Source of the DNA: Diplodia intermedia
Lineage: Eukaryota > Ascomycota > Dothideomycetes > Botryosphaeriales > Botryosphaeriaceae
Direction: 5' to 3'
DNA length: 64,000 nt
NCBI GenBank assembly: GCA_021495925.1
Contig: JAKEKT010000011.1
Coordinates: forward strand, 434,001 to 498,000
Shown: positions 1-9,400 of the stretch, piece after piece
How the letters are laid out: every line of letters starts with the position of its first letter
How positions within the stretch are numbered: position 1 is the stretch's first letter
Program-made: the position numbers and the translations under genes
Notes under the pieces: generated by a model
The model's input: the letters and a program-made list of their open reading frames with translations, nothing else
What the model was told of the DNA's origin: nothing
The model's database searches: none

Positions 1-1154
1 GTACTGTCCAGCCAGAAAGTCGGCTCTGCAACTTAATTAGTACCATGCCAATTGACGGGCTGGTGTATCGAGACGCTTACTGGTCCGGTGGGAAGATGCA
101 GCCTGGTGATCAACGATCAGCAAGAGCTGAAATGGGCTAACGCGTGGGGCAATCGTGCCCTCCCTCGAAGAGCACGTAACGGGTGATCACTCGCATATGC
201 AAAACATACCAAGACTGGGACACGCGCCGAGGCGCTGGAAGGTTTGGGCCTCGCCGGTTGCCCCGAACAGAGCTGCGACGAGGGCTGCAACGGCAGATGC
301 GCGGAAGTAGACCATGGCAGGCAATCGGAAGCCAGGAAACAGCTCACAGCAGCTTAGCACCAGAACAAGCCAATGGCCGAGTCTTTTGGTTGGCCAGCTG
401 TGAGGGGAGGAAGGGGGAAAAGACCGGGGGCTGGCACGCAGACGGTTGTCGAGAGAGGTGCAGCAAAGAACACCTGAGGGCGCCCCAGGCAAAAAAGCTG
501 CTTATAAGGGCCCGGGATTCCTTCTTCGGGCCTCGCCTGCAAGCTACGTCCGTGAGGGGAGGCAGCTGCATGCGCGAGCTCCAATTTGCACATGGGCACA
601 TAGGCTGTGCCACCCTGTCTGAATCATTTCCGCCCTTGCCATTGCAATCGAATCCGAAAAGTGGAGGCAATCAGTGGCCCGCCGACGCGAAAGCCTCGCC
701 CAGGAACCAGGGAGCAAAAGGTGTGGCTTCCCGTTCTCTGCCTTAGCGCCGCCCCTCGTGCTCGCATGCCGCGCTGTCACTGCTTGGGAGGGGGCGGGCC
801 AAGCGGGCAGAAACGGACGCTGCTTGGCAAGAGAAGACCGCAAGCAAAGCGGAATGGATACTTTCTCTTGGCCGGCCGCGGGACGTTGTCGACGGCGGCG
901 GGCGTGCCCCCACCGCGGCTTGTGGTTGGTTCCTCGCCTCCGGCCCCCGCCTTGGATGCTCTTGCCTTGGCATCTTGGCGCGGAGCTACTTACAAACTCA
1001 CTTAAACAGATTCAAACGACTCGCGCTATCAATGTCTCTGCTTATCTTTTACGAGCGTCCCGCGCTCTTGTGTTCTGTCTTTCTCAGCCCGTTGCGATCC
1101 GGCGAACTCCGATGTGTCTTTCTTTTGTATCACTTATCCGGCTAATGAACACAG
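1..1154. other. No supportable gene
   Basis: This stretch has open frames on both strands, but none shows a recognisable domain, a believable start with splice structure, or protein-like composition. They overlap one another heavily and look like chance frames in GC-rich DNA. No tRNA or repeat structure was seen. It lies downstream of the 3' end of the minus-strand orphan gene at 1714-4280. Confidence 0.5.
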
Positions 1155-1490
1155 TTGCACTTCATGTGGGGCTCCCGAAGTACGTATCATCCCTAGTATT
1201 ATCGTTTCTGTTGTAACAAAACTCTGAGCTACTTGAGAAGAACGCGGTCAAATAAGGAGAAATCCTCCATGAGGACCTCCTCCAAGAAGACTTCGTCCAA
1301 GAAAAGGACCTAAGATTCCTCCCACAGATAGTGCATTATATCCATGGGTAGTTGGGTCCAATATCCCGACGTGTTTGTGCGTTTTTGAAAGTCGGATCTT
1401 CGTCTGGATATTAAATTCGACTACCTACCTTTCACCACCCATTGTGCGCCCAATAGGACAAGAGGCTGTGGTCGAAAGGTAAAAAAAGAA
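1155..1490 (+). repeat. Dispersed repeat, copy A
   Basis: This block matches 6243-6450 in the same orientation. The clearest anchors are 1225-1241 against 6321-6337 (identical over 17 bases apart from the last positions) and 1446-1468 against 6400-6422 (about 20 of 23 bases identical). Weaker similarity reaches back to about 1155. Copy A carries roughly 130 extra bases between the two anchors. It lies 3' of the minus-strand gene at 1714-4280. The alignment was made by eye, so the boundaries are approximate. It could be a mobile-element remnant or a duplicated 3' flank. Confidence 0.6.
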
Positions 1491-1497
1491 AGGGGGA

Positions 1498-1640
1498 ATG
1501 GAGAAGAAAGTGGAGGGGAAGAAAATGGAGGGGAAGAAAATGGAGGGGAAGAAAATGGAGGGGAAGAAAATGGAGGGGAAGAAAATGGAGGGGAAGAAAA
1601 TGAAGGGAAAGAAAATGGAGGGAAAGAAAAACAAGAAGGA
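1498..1640. repeat. 15-bp tandem repeat (about 9 copies)
   Basis: A unit close to ATGGAGGGGAAGAAA is repeated about nine times with single-base variants; GGGA is degenerate in the last copies. It is followed by a less regular purine-rich tail to about 1670. It is open on the plus strand as a Lys/Met/Glu/Gly repeat, but nothing else supports a gene there. It begins immediately after dispersed repeat copy A and ends about 75 bases before the stop of the minus-strand orphan gene, so it probably lies in that gene's 3' UTR. Confidence 0.85.
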
Positions 1641-1713
1641 GAAGACGAAGAAGGAGATGAGAAAAAAGGAGATTCCAGCTTTTGGTTACTAGCCTAAACT
1701 GGCCCTCCACGCT

Positions 1714-4280
1714 CTACAACCGCTGGTGCCAGTCAGCCAGCTCGGCCTCTTTGGCGGCCATTTCTTGGGCGAGCTTTGCCTTCTTGGCGGTCATTTCTTG
1801 CGCGAGCTGTGCCTGCTTAGCGGCCATTTCTTGCGCGAGCTCTTCCTCCCTGGCGGCGTTTTCTTGTGCAAGCTCTGCCTCAGCATTGGCAATCTTGATC
1901 ATTTTGTCGGCCTGGTCCTTCGATACACCACGCTCGATCCTCTTAACAGCTTCCTGAAGATAGCCAAGTTTCTGGCTGAGTTCTGTGAATCGAGAGTCAA
2001 GTTTCTGGCTGAGTTCTGTGAGTCGAGACTCAAGCTTCTGGATTCCCTTATTCGTCTGCTCATGCGCTGCTCTGGACTCTTGGAGTTGCTGAGTCAAGAC
2101 TTGGTCTCTCTCTTGCTGCTCTGCTATGAATGCTTGTAGCTCCAGCATGAGATCCGCAAATTGCTGAATGGTTTGTTTCAGACACAGATTGGTCTGTTCC
2201 TGACGCTGATTGGACTCTTCTTGACGCTGATTGGACTGTTCCTGCGCTGCTACGAGATCCGCAATTCGTTGGGTCAAGCCTTGGTTGTTCTCCACCGGCT
2301 GCTTCTCCACGCCCTTGTCCGAGCCAGTGCTTGGCGCCATCGGAACAAATTGCTTCTTGAGCCTCTGGAGAATCTCTTTAGTCGTCGTCTTCGTGCGCTG
2401 AGGCTGCTCTGCGGGGACGACTAGAGTAGTTGCTCCACGGTGAGAATCTGAAATGGTAGGGCCTTCGGTCGGGGGAAACCCTTGTCTCTGGTTACGCTCG
2501 GTAGCGGTAGAGTCCGACGTGTTCGGGCGAGGGTGCTTCTCTCCCGATCGTGGTGGCGTTTGCATCGTACCTTCGAAGAACTTTGGGAGCTCTTCTCCAG
2601 ATGAATCGGGCATCGTGCGTTCAAAGGCATCCCCTGACGTGATTGAATCTGCAGCATCCAGACACAGAGAGCATACCCGTCTGTCTCCGATGCGCTCGAG
2701 TAGGATGCATGGCCATACAAAATGGCACTCATGACAGCAATGCAGGGTTTGTTTTCTGTCATCCTCAGACTCGCCGCAGAAAGGGTAGAGGATCTCATCA
2801 CCGTGGTCCTTAATCTCGTCTGCCATTTCGCACGCTTGGTAATCGTCAGCTTACATCTGTCATTCTCGTTTCTGTGGCTTCTTACCTGCTCCCCAAGCCT
2901 CCTCGAAGCTACCGGACTCGACAAAACGTAAGTGGGCTGCTTCCGTAATACGGAAAAACACTGCGTCGTGATCCAGCTCAGCCATCTGCGACGATGGAAA
3001 GTGGATTGTCGGCAGTCCTGGAACTTCTTTGTCCACGGCTTCTGTCGGGTAGAAGTCTTTCGTCTTCGCCTTACGTTTTTCCTGTATCCAGCTTGGGCCC
3101 GTTTCGACAATGTAGTATCCACGGTAGGCACCTATGATTGCTTAGTTCGATATTTTGTATTCCAAAAATGACGAGTAAAACACATTGCCTCTTACCTGGC
3201 ACATTTCTCGGGGCACAGTATTGATTGTTCATGGCGTCGGCGAGACAGGAGAGTGCATACGGGGAAGCAGTGGTCCCAAAGGCGTATTTGGCGCATGTAG
3301 CCAATATGAACTTTGCAAGCTGGATGTGTTCCTTGCTCATATCTCCAAAGACTTCTTCAGGAAAGCTGAAGGAGAAAATGTCATCGACATAAAGGTCGGC
3401 GCAGGACTCGGATACCTGTGCATGCAGGTACAGCTCCGTGAGGCGCTCTGCCATCCGTTCGTCAGGCCTGACGTTGGACGGAAGTTCCAAGCAGACGCCT
3501 TGGACCAATCTTGTGCCATCCATTCCTAGCGGTCCATCTATAGTGGCCATTTGCGGAATCACGATGGCATTGGCGCGAAACTGATCCGGAATCGCATTCA
3601 TCACACACATGAGGAAGACGCTCCTCAAAAACGGCTCTGAAACGTCGTGAAGGTCGTGGTAGATGCGCGAGAGATATTGACGCATGGCTTCCATGACTGG
3701 CTTCCGAGCGTCCAAGTTGGCAACCCATGCAGGCTGCGTATCGTCACTCTGTTTTACGCTGTCAATTTGTGTCTTTCCAGATCCGCAACAACGAGCAGAT
3801 GTTTAAACTTACTGGCCCTGGCCTTCCAAAAGGTACGAAGCGAATACCACCAAGTGCGCGGACCAGTGGTGCGATTGTAGTTGTGAACTTCTTTCCCTCG
3901 ACGTCGATCGGTTCAGGCGTGAACAGGAAGTACCACTTGTTGTACGTATCGACATGTATGGCTGTAGCATGGACCATGCGTTTAGCCGTCCGGGCAAGTA
4001 GTTCGTCTAGGTTAGGCCTATCAGGCTTTGTGGGTATGACGATCTGGGTGACCTGGATCCGGTGCTGTAGCTCCTCCATCCGCAGGCGGTTGTTCCCATC
4101 TTCAGTAAGGTTCGGTTCGGGGTTGTCGTTCCAAGCGGTCCCTTCATTGCCGCGCTGGTACGCATGGACGAGCGCGTAGTCGTGATTGGGCTCGTCGCTG
4201 TTCACAGACGGCTCAGAGGAAGCCGCAGACAGTTCAGGTGAAGCCGGTGGTTTCTTTTTCTGCCCTCGTGACTTTCGCAT
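1714..4280 (-). CDS. Orphan protein, Cys cluster plus coiled coil (4 exons)
   Basis: I do not recognise the family. Spliced model on the minus strand: 4280-3813, 3733-3196, 3131-2886 and 2834-1714, giving 790 residues. Introns are 79, 64 and 51 bp with donors GTAAGT, GTAAGA and GTAAGA, and every phase joins cleanly. The N-terminus is basic and polar. The middle (about residues 100-340) looks globular and mixed alpha/beta. Near residue 435 there is a cysteine cluster (CHEC, then C and CSLC) resembling a small zinc-binding module. After a Ser/Pro/Thr-rich linker, the C-terminal 220 residues are Gln/Glu/Lys-rich and strongly coiled-coil, with internal repeats of ELSQKL type and of an 11-13 residue LAQEM unit. 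It is divergent to the gene at 4721. Nuclear or scaffold roles are possible but unsupported. Confidence 0.75.
1755..1885 (-). repeat. About 39-bp coding repeat in orphan gene 3' end
   Basis: The C-terminal coiled coil of the orphan protein is built from four near-copies of a unit of about 13 residues containing LAQEMAAK. At DNA level this gives tandem units of about 39 bp with single-base differences. The register preserves heptad-like spacing, so copy-number change would lengthen or shorten the helix without a frameshift. Confidence 0.65.
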
Positions 4281-4720
4281 GGCTGTGCACGACGGGGAGC
4301 CTTTGGTGTGAGTAGAAATCGAACGAGATCAGCACAAGGTGAGCTGCGCCGTGGAGGGAATGGGGGTATGGAGGTGGTAGCTGCGAGGTTGTTGTTGGGT
4401 CTTTTCGTGTGTGGGGGAAGCGCCCAAGACTTGTTGGGCCTTTCGCGGCGCGGGAAGGAGCGATGGAAGGGCATAGAACTTTCGGAAAAAGCACCTTGTC
4501 AGCGGGTGAATTTGGTGGTGAAAGAGATTGCATTGCGCTTCGATTGGCTCCCGCATGAAACCCACGTGCACAGCGCACAAGCTTGCCATCACGGAAAACG
4601 GCCAAACTATTCCGTTTGACCGTCAACTGCGCCCATTCCCGTCACCCTTCCCCGACCGCGCTTCAGTTTCCACGCATTCTTGAAAGCGAATCAGACACTG
4701 GCACCACGACATTCTCGGCC
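4281..4720. promoter_or_regulatory. Shared divergent promoter region
   Basis: These 440 bases lie between the start codons of two divergently transcribed genes (minus-strand gene from 4280, plus-strand gene from 4721). The interval must hold both promoters and 5' UTRs. Short pyrimidine-rich tracts precede the plus-strand start at about 4640-4670. No specific factor site can be assigned with confidence. Confidence 0.45.
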
Positions 4721-5799
4721 ATGAGTGAGGTCCCTTCGCCAGAAAGTGAACCCGCAGAGGCTCAGCATGTTCTGCTAGGTCCTACCGCTGCCATCACAGA
4801 TAACTCATCGAGCACTAAGCCTTCTCGTGGCATTGCTGCTTCACCTGCGCCCGACCCGCCTGACCCGCCTCACCCGCCTCACCCACCTCCATCGGGCTGG
4901 GAGAAATCTCTACCGAGACCAGCCTCGCGACCGGCCATGAAGAGTCACGCGGAGGATATGCCAGTCGACGGAAGAGTTCAAGCTCCTACGAAGCGGAGAA
5001 GCGTCGCGGAACTCGCTGCGCAAGTGATGAAGGACCGACCCAAGTCTACTACGGAAATTGCGACATCGCCACCGCCTATGGAGCACTCATCACCGGAGGC
5101 TTTCCATCAAGAACTTCCAGAGGAGACATCATTCAAAGTGGACAGCGAGGAGCTACGAGACTCTTCCAACGTGAAAGACCCCGAGCCCGAACCTGAACAG
5201 GGGGATAACACGGTCATGAGCTCACTCAGCAACCTTGCGAGGTTCTATTGGTCAATGCTACATGAAGTTAGTATCCCAAATCGGACCTATAAACTTGTTT
5301 TTGGTACTAATTCATCCGCAAATAGGCAACCAGGTTGTATAATGAGAAGCGCTTCAGAGAATGCCACGACCTCCTTCTATGGACTCTGGAGAAAGCACAC
5401 GTCCCTCTCGCAGTTCGGTGTCAGCTACTCCAGTTACTAAGTCTAATCGTGCCAATTCACCTGGGATTGGAGTACCTAGATCAAGCGGCCGAGATATGCA
5501 AAGAGATGCGAAGGCTCATTCCATCCGGCGGCAAGCAGCTTGATTTGACGGAAGAGAAAAACCTACGGCTTCAACAACGCCTGATCCGTGCGCGAGAAGC
5601 CGCCAAAGACGACGAAGACGAAGAGATGATCGAGGACGACGAATCCACCGATCAAGATGAAGAGATGGCCATGGACGACGGCGATGCTATCGAGGCCAAG
5701 GAAGGACAAACAGAAAGTCAGGAGAGTCCAGGCATACAGCAGCAGTCTGATCTTGAGATGGAAGACAAGGAATTGGGCTACGTCGACAACATCGGCTAG
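4721..5799 (+). CDS. Acidic helical protein of unknown function (2 exons)
   Basis: Not recognised. Exons 4721-5266 and 5326-5799 are joined by a 59 bp intron (donor GTTAGT, acceptor AATAG, phase 0), giving 339 residues. The N-terminal half is Pro/Ser/Glu-rich and probably disordered, with a run of Pro-His-Pro-Pro type around residues 46-60. From about residue 183, just before the splice junction, the protein becomes helical, with Leu/Ala-rich segments resembling two or three TPR-like helices (for example around EYLDQAAEICKEM). It ends in a strongly acidic tail with many Asp/Glu/Met. The frame continues open after the TAG stop at 5797 (see the next entry). It is divergent to the orphan gene at 1714-4280. 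A chaperone-like or scaffold role would be a guess. Confidence 0.65.
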
Positions 5800-5982
5800 A
5801 TCAGCTTGCATGATGCCGCGGAAGGAACACTATCAAGTCGTCCAGAACGTGCACCGGCCCCTCTATCACGTCGGACACATGGTAATTCGGTGGATAGGCT
5901 ATTCGGACTGCCCACGCTAGAAGCTAGTACGCTCGAGGAGAAGGTGAAGGAGGCAGATGATGGACAAGCAGATATGCAATGA
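5800..5982 (+). other. In-frame open extension after TAG stop
   Basis: Directly after the TAG at 5797-5799 the same frame stays open for 60 codons to a TGA at 5980-5982. The predicted extension is polar and charged, and its last 18 residues are a short acidic/basic helix-like stretch that resembles the preceding tail in composition. It may be a former C-terminus cut off by a recent nonsense change, a readthrough product, or chance. The three cannot be separated from sequence alone. Confidence 0.4.
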
Positions 5983-6242
5983 GGCAAACCTAGGCTATCA
6001 TGGGTAGGGCGCAGTCGTATGTAGAAAGTCCATCGGAAAGCCGGTTTGTCCCTTTCTGCTTTTCCCTATTTACAAGTGTAGTCAAATTGAAGCCAATTCC
6101 CCCGCCGACCCGTTTGAGCCCGTTGTTAAGCTGCGAGATCACTCGGGTGAGCACGAAGCCAGCGTCAAGGACGCTTCGACGGGCTTGGAGTCGAATGGGA
6201 GCATGACTAGGGTGTGCATGATCTGACGGGCGTGCGGTCACC

Positions 6243-6450
6243 TACACTTCACATGGTGGTCCCGAGGATCGTAAAACAATCATCTCTGCTATTACCTATC
6301 ATTTCAACCGAAACAACATTTGAGCTACTTGAGAAGAGTGCAATAAAATCAAAAAGAAATCCTCCACAAAAAACTCCTCCAAGAAAAGAACCAAAGGTTC
6401 CGCCCAACAGGACAAGAGGCTGCGCTCAAAAAGGTCAAAAAGAAAAAGGA
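6243..6450 (+). repeat. Dispersed repeat, copy B
   Basis: Second copy of the element at 1155-1490, in the same orientation. Relative to copy A it lacks about 130 central bases and is richer in A. Many differences read G in copy A and A in copy B, for example just after the shared anchor at 6321-6337. It lies only about 30 bases beyond the stop codon of the giant minus-strand gene, so it probably overlaps that gene's 3' UTR. No coding capacity or terminal inverted repeat was seen. Confidence 0.6.
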
Positions 6451-6483
6451 ACTAAAAACTGCTCACGCGGCTTCCTAATAGCC

Positions 6484-9400
6484 CTACGCCATCAACGTGA
6501 TCCCCCTTCCAACCATCGGAACGCTGGTGCTCGATGGTTCAGTTCTCGCAGTCATCAACGTTTGAGTAGGCCAGACGGGTATAATCTTGGTGATCGGGTT
6601 CGTGTTGCAGAACGATTGGGACAACGCCGTCGGGGTCGCTGTGGACGTGTTCGGAGAGGTGGTTGGAGACGTACTCGGAGATGGGGCTGGAGAAGAAGGC
6701 GTGCTAGTGGTCCAGTAGGTCGAAGAGCTGACCACTGAGCCCGTGAAGCACACGGTTGTGATCTGGGTGGTGATGATGGTGGTGCCGCCATTTGACAGCG
6801 TCAATGTCGTCGTCACCACTTGTGTTGTTGTCACAGTGACCTCGCCGCTGTCCGAGGGCGTGCTGGAACCACTCATGTTGGTGGTGCTGGAAGCGCTGGT
6901 TGTCACAGGCGGCGACACGGCCGTGGTCTGCACGCTGCCGCTGCCGCTCCCGCTGGACGACGAGGAAGAAGAGGTGGCCGGGCCGGTGCTGATGGGGCTG
7001 AAGCTGAGAGAAAAGCTCGTATCACAGCCTGGCAGTGTCCGGCGAGCGTTGATGATATCGTTAGTCCTGGACGCCTTGACCTTGGCTCCCAATCCGCTCT
7101 TCGGCTGGCAAATCTTGGCTGAGAGCGAGTAGCTGACCGAGACGCACTCGCAGAGACGTGCGCAGAACTCTACGCATTCGTTGAAGCTGACTCCCTGGAT
7201 AGGAGCGCGCTTAGAAATCTTGTAGCCCTCCGGGAATTCGATGTCATTCTCTTCGTAATCCACGCCGCACTCGAGGAAGAACTCCGCGTCCTGCACCATC
7301 TGCGAATCATATTCCGTGCCATTGGATGCGGGACAAGTGACGGGTGTTGGCGAGTTCGTGGGCGTCCAGGTAATTGTGCTGGTGCCTGACCCAGTTGCGG
7401 ATGGACCTGAGCCGCTAGAAACACTCGTGGGCGATGGTGAAGAAATAGACCCGCTACCACTTGCTATGCTTGTCCCCGAACCGGTGGAAAGGCTCGCGGA
7501 TTGTGACGAAGTGGGACTGCTACCATTTGCTGTGTTTGTGCCAGAACTGGTAGAAACACTTGCAGATGGTGACAAGGTAGGACTGGTACCACTTGCTGTG
7601 CTTGTGCGGGAACCGATGGAAACATTGGATGTAGAGCTGCTACCACTTGCTGAAGCCGATGCACTTTGAGATGTAGCCGACGGTGTTGAAGTTTGCCCAC
7701 TCCCATTGATTATTGTCGAAGTGCTCGAAGAGATGGTTGATACGATTGGAGCAGAACCGCTTGAGCTACCACTCAGAGGGCTGCTTGTTGATGTGAAAGT
7801 TGCAGTATTCGAGCCAGACAATGTACCCGCCGTTTGTGAGGAGGTCGAATCACTCCGAGGGCTCAAAGTTGGCGTGGTAGTAGAAACTGTACTCCTCGTG
7901 GTGATTGACTCACTCAGCGTCGAAATTGACTGGCTTCCAGAAGTTGCTCCAGTAGTACCTGTCCATGTGGAAGTAGCAGAGTTCTCAGAAATCAAGGAGC
8001 CGCTGGAGGAGGATGTGCTACTAAGGATTGAACTTGATGTTGAGCCCGGAGGGAGAGAGTTTGAAACAGAACCGGTGGATAAAGTACGGCCGCCACTTGT
8101 TGTACTAGTCGTCATGCTGCTAATCGATATGCTTGAAGTGCTTGATGAGCCGGGTATGCCCGTGCTTGATGTCGATCCCGAGCCCGTACCGGAATTGGTA
8201 GAAAGGCTCACAGATGGTGATGAAGTAGGGCTGCTGCTAGTTGCTGAAGGTGACCCATTCTCACTGGTTGTGAGAGTGGTCGTTGTCAAAGTTCCGCCTG
8301 CGGATGATGTAGAAGTAGAAGTAACCGAGACAAATGACGATCCAGTTGAGAGGGTTGAGGCACTTGGCGATGACTCGGTCGATGAAGTACCCGGGGAAGA
8401 GGCTATAGAGGAGGCAAATGTGCTTGAAAGTGACCCCGTCGAAGAAGCCCGGCTTGAATCACTTGAACCACTCCAAGAAGAGGCCGACGATGACATGGAA
8501 GTTGTAGATGTCACCGAAGGCGAGACTGTGGAAAGGCTCGATATGGTCAATGTCGATGAGCCAAAAGTCGGCGTTCCAGTATAAGCAGTGGCGCTTCTTG
8601 AGCCGGTAGTGCTGGTGGAGACGCGCCGAAGCAATATTGTGCCGACCTTAGTTGCGTCAATAAGGTTTCCTACACTCGACTTCAAGTAGCATCGAGATGT
8701 GAAGCTTGCCGCAAGGCATCGTAGGTCGTCAGAGCATGCATCAGTGCAACCTGCAATATTATCGGCAGCGACATCGGTGTAAGAGTTCACTGATCGTTTG
8801 GTAAGCATATACTCGCGGCGCACATGGGTCGGAACGGACATACCATCGTTATCGGTGTTGCAGAGAATCTCAAAGGTCACTCCGTTGGCTGTATACTGCC
8901 GGTTGTTCCACTCGGGGCATGCAGGCATACTAGAAGGCGTTGAAGATGGAGTCGTGGCGGATGCCGATGTACCCGAGGTGGAAGTCCCCGAAGAACCAAT
9001 TGTTGCCGGTGTCGCTGTGGATACCACAGACGTGCTGCCGCCTGTGGTCTCATTTGGAACCGACCAGCTTCCAGTCGTGGTTGTTTCAGCAGTACTCGTC
9101 CTTGTAGAAGTAATAGAGTTCTTAGACATGGAAGATGCGCTACTAAATATTGTGGAACTGGACCCGGAAGTTGATGAACTCTGAGTGCTCATGGATCCAT
9201 TCGGCAAAGATGGGCTCGCACTACCTGTTGATGTGAAACTGGAAGCGGAAGCCGATGAACTCTGAGTGCTCATGGATTCATTAGACAAAGATTGGCTTGC
9301 ACTACTCGTTGGTGTGGAACTGGGCGCGGAAGTTGAAATTTGGCTGCTCGAGGATCCAGTGGGTAAAGATGGTGTTGCACTACCCGTTGATGTGGAACTG

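Noticed and set aside
1498..1692. Plus-strand frame encoding a Lys/Met/Glu/Gly repeat
   Set aside because: It is simply the 15 bp tandem array read in one frame; there is no protein-like flank on either side.
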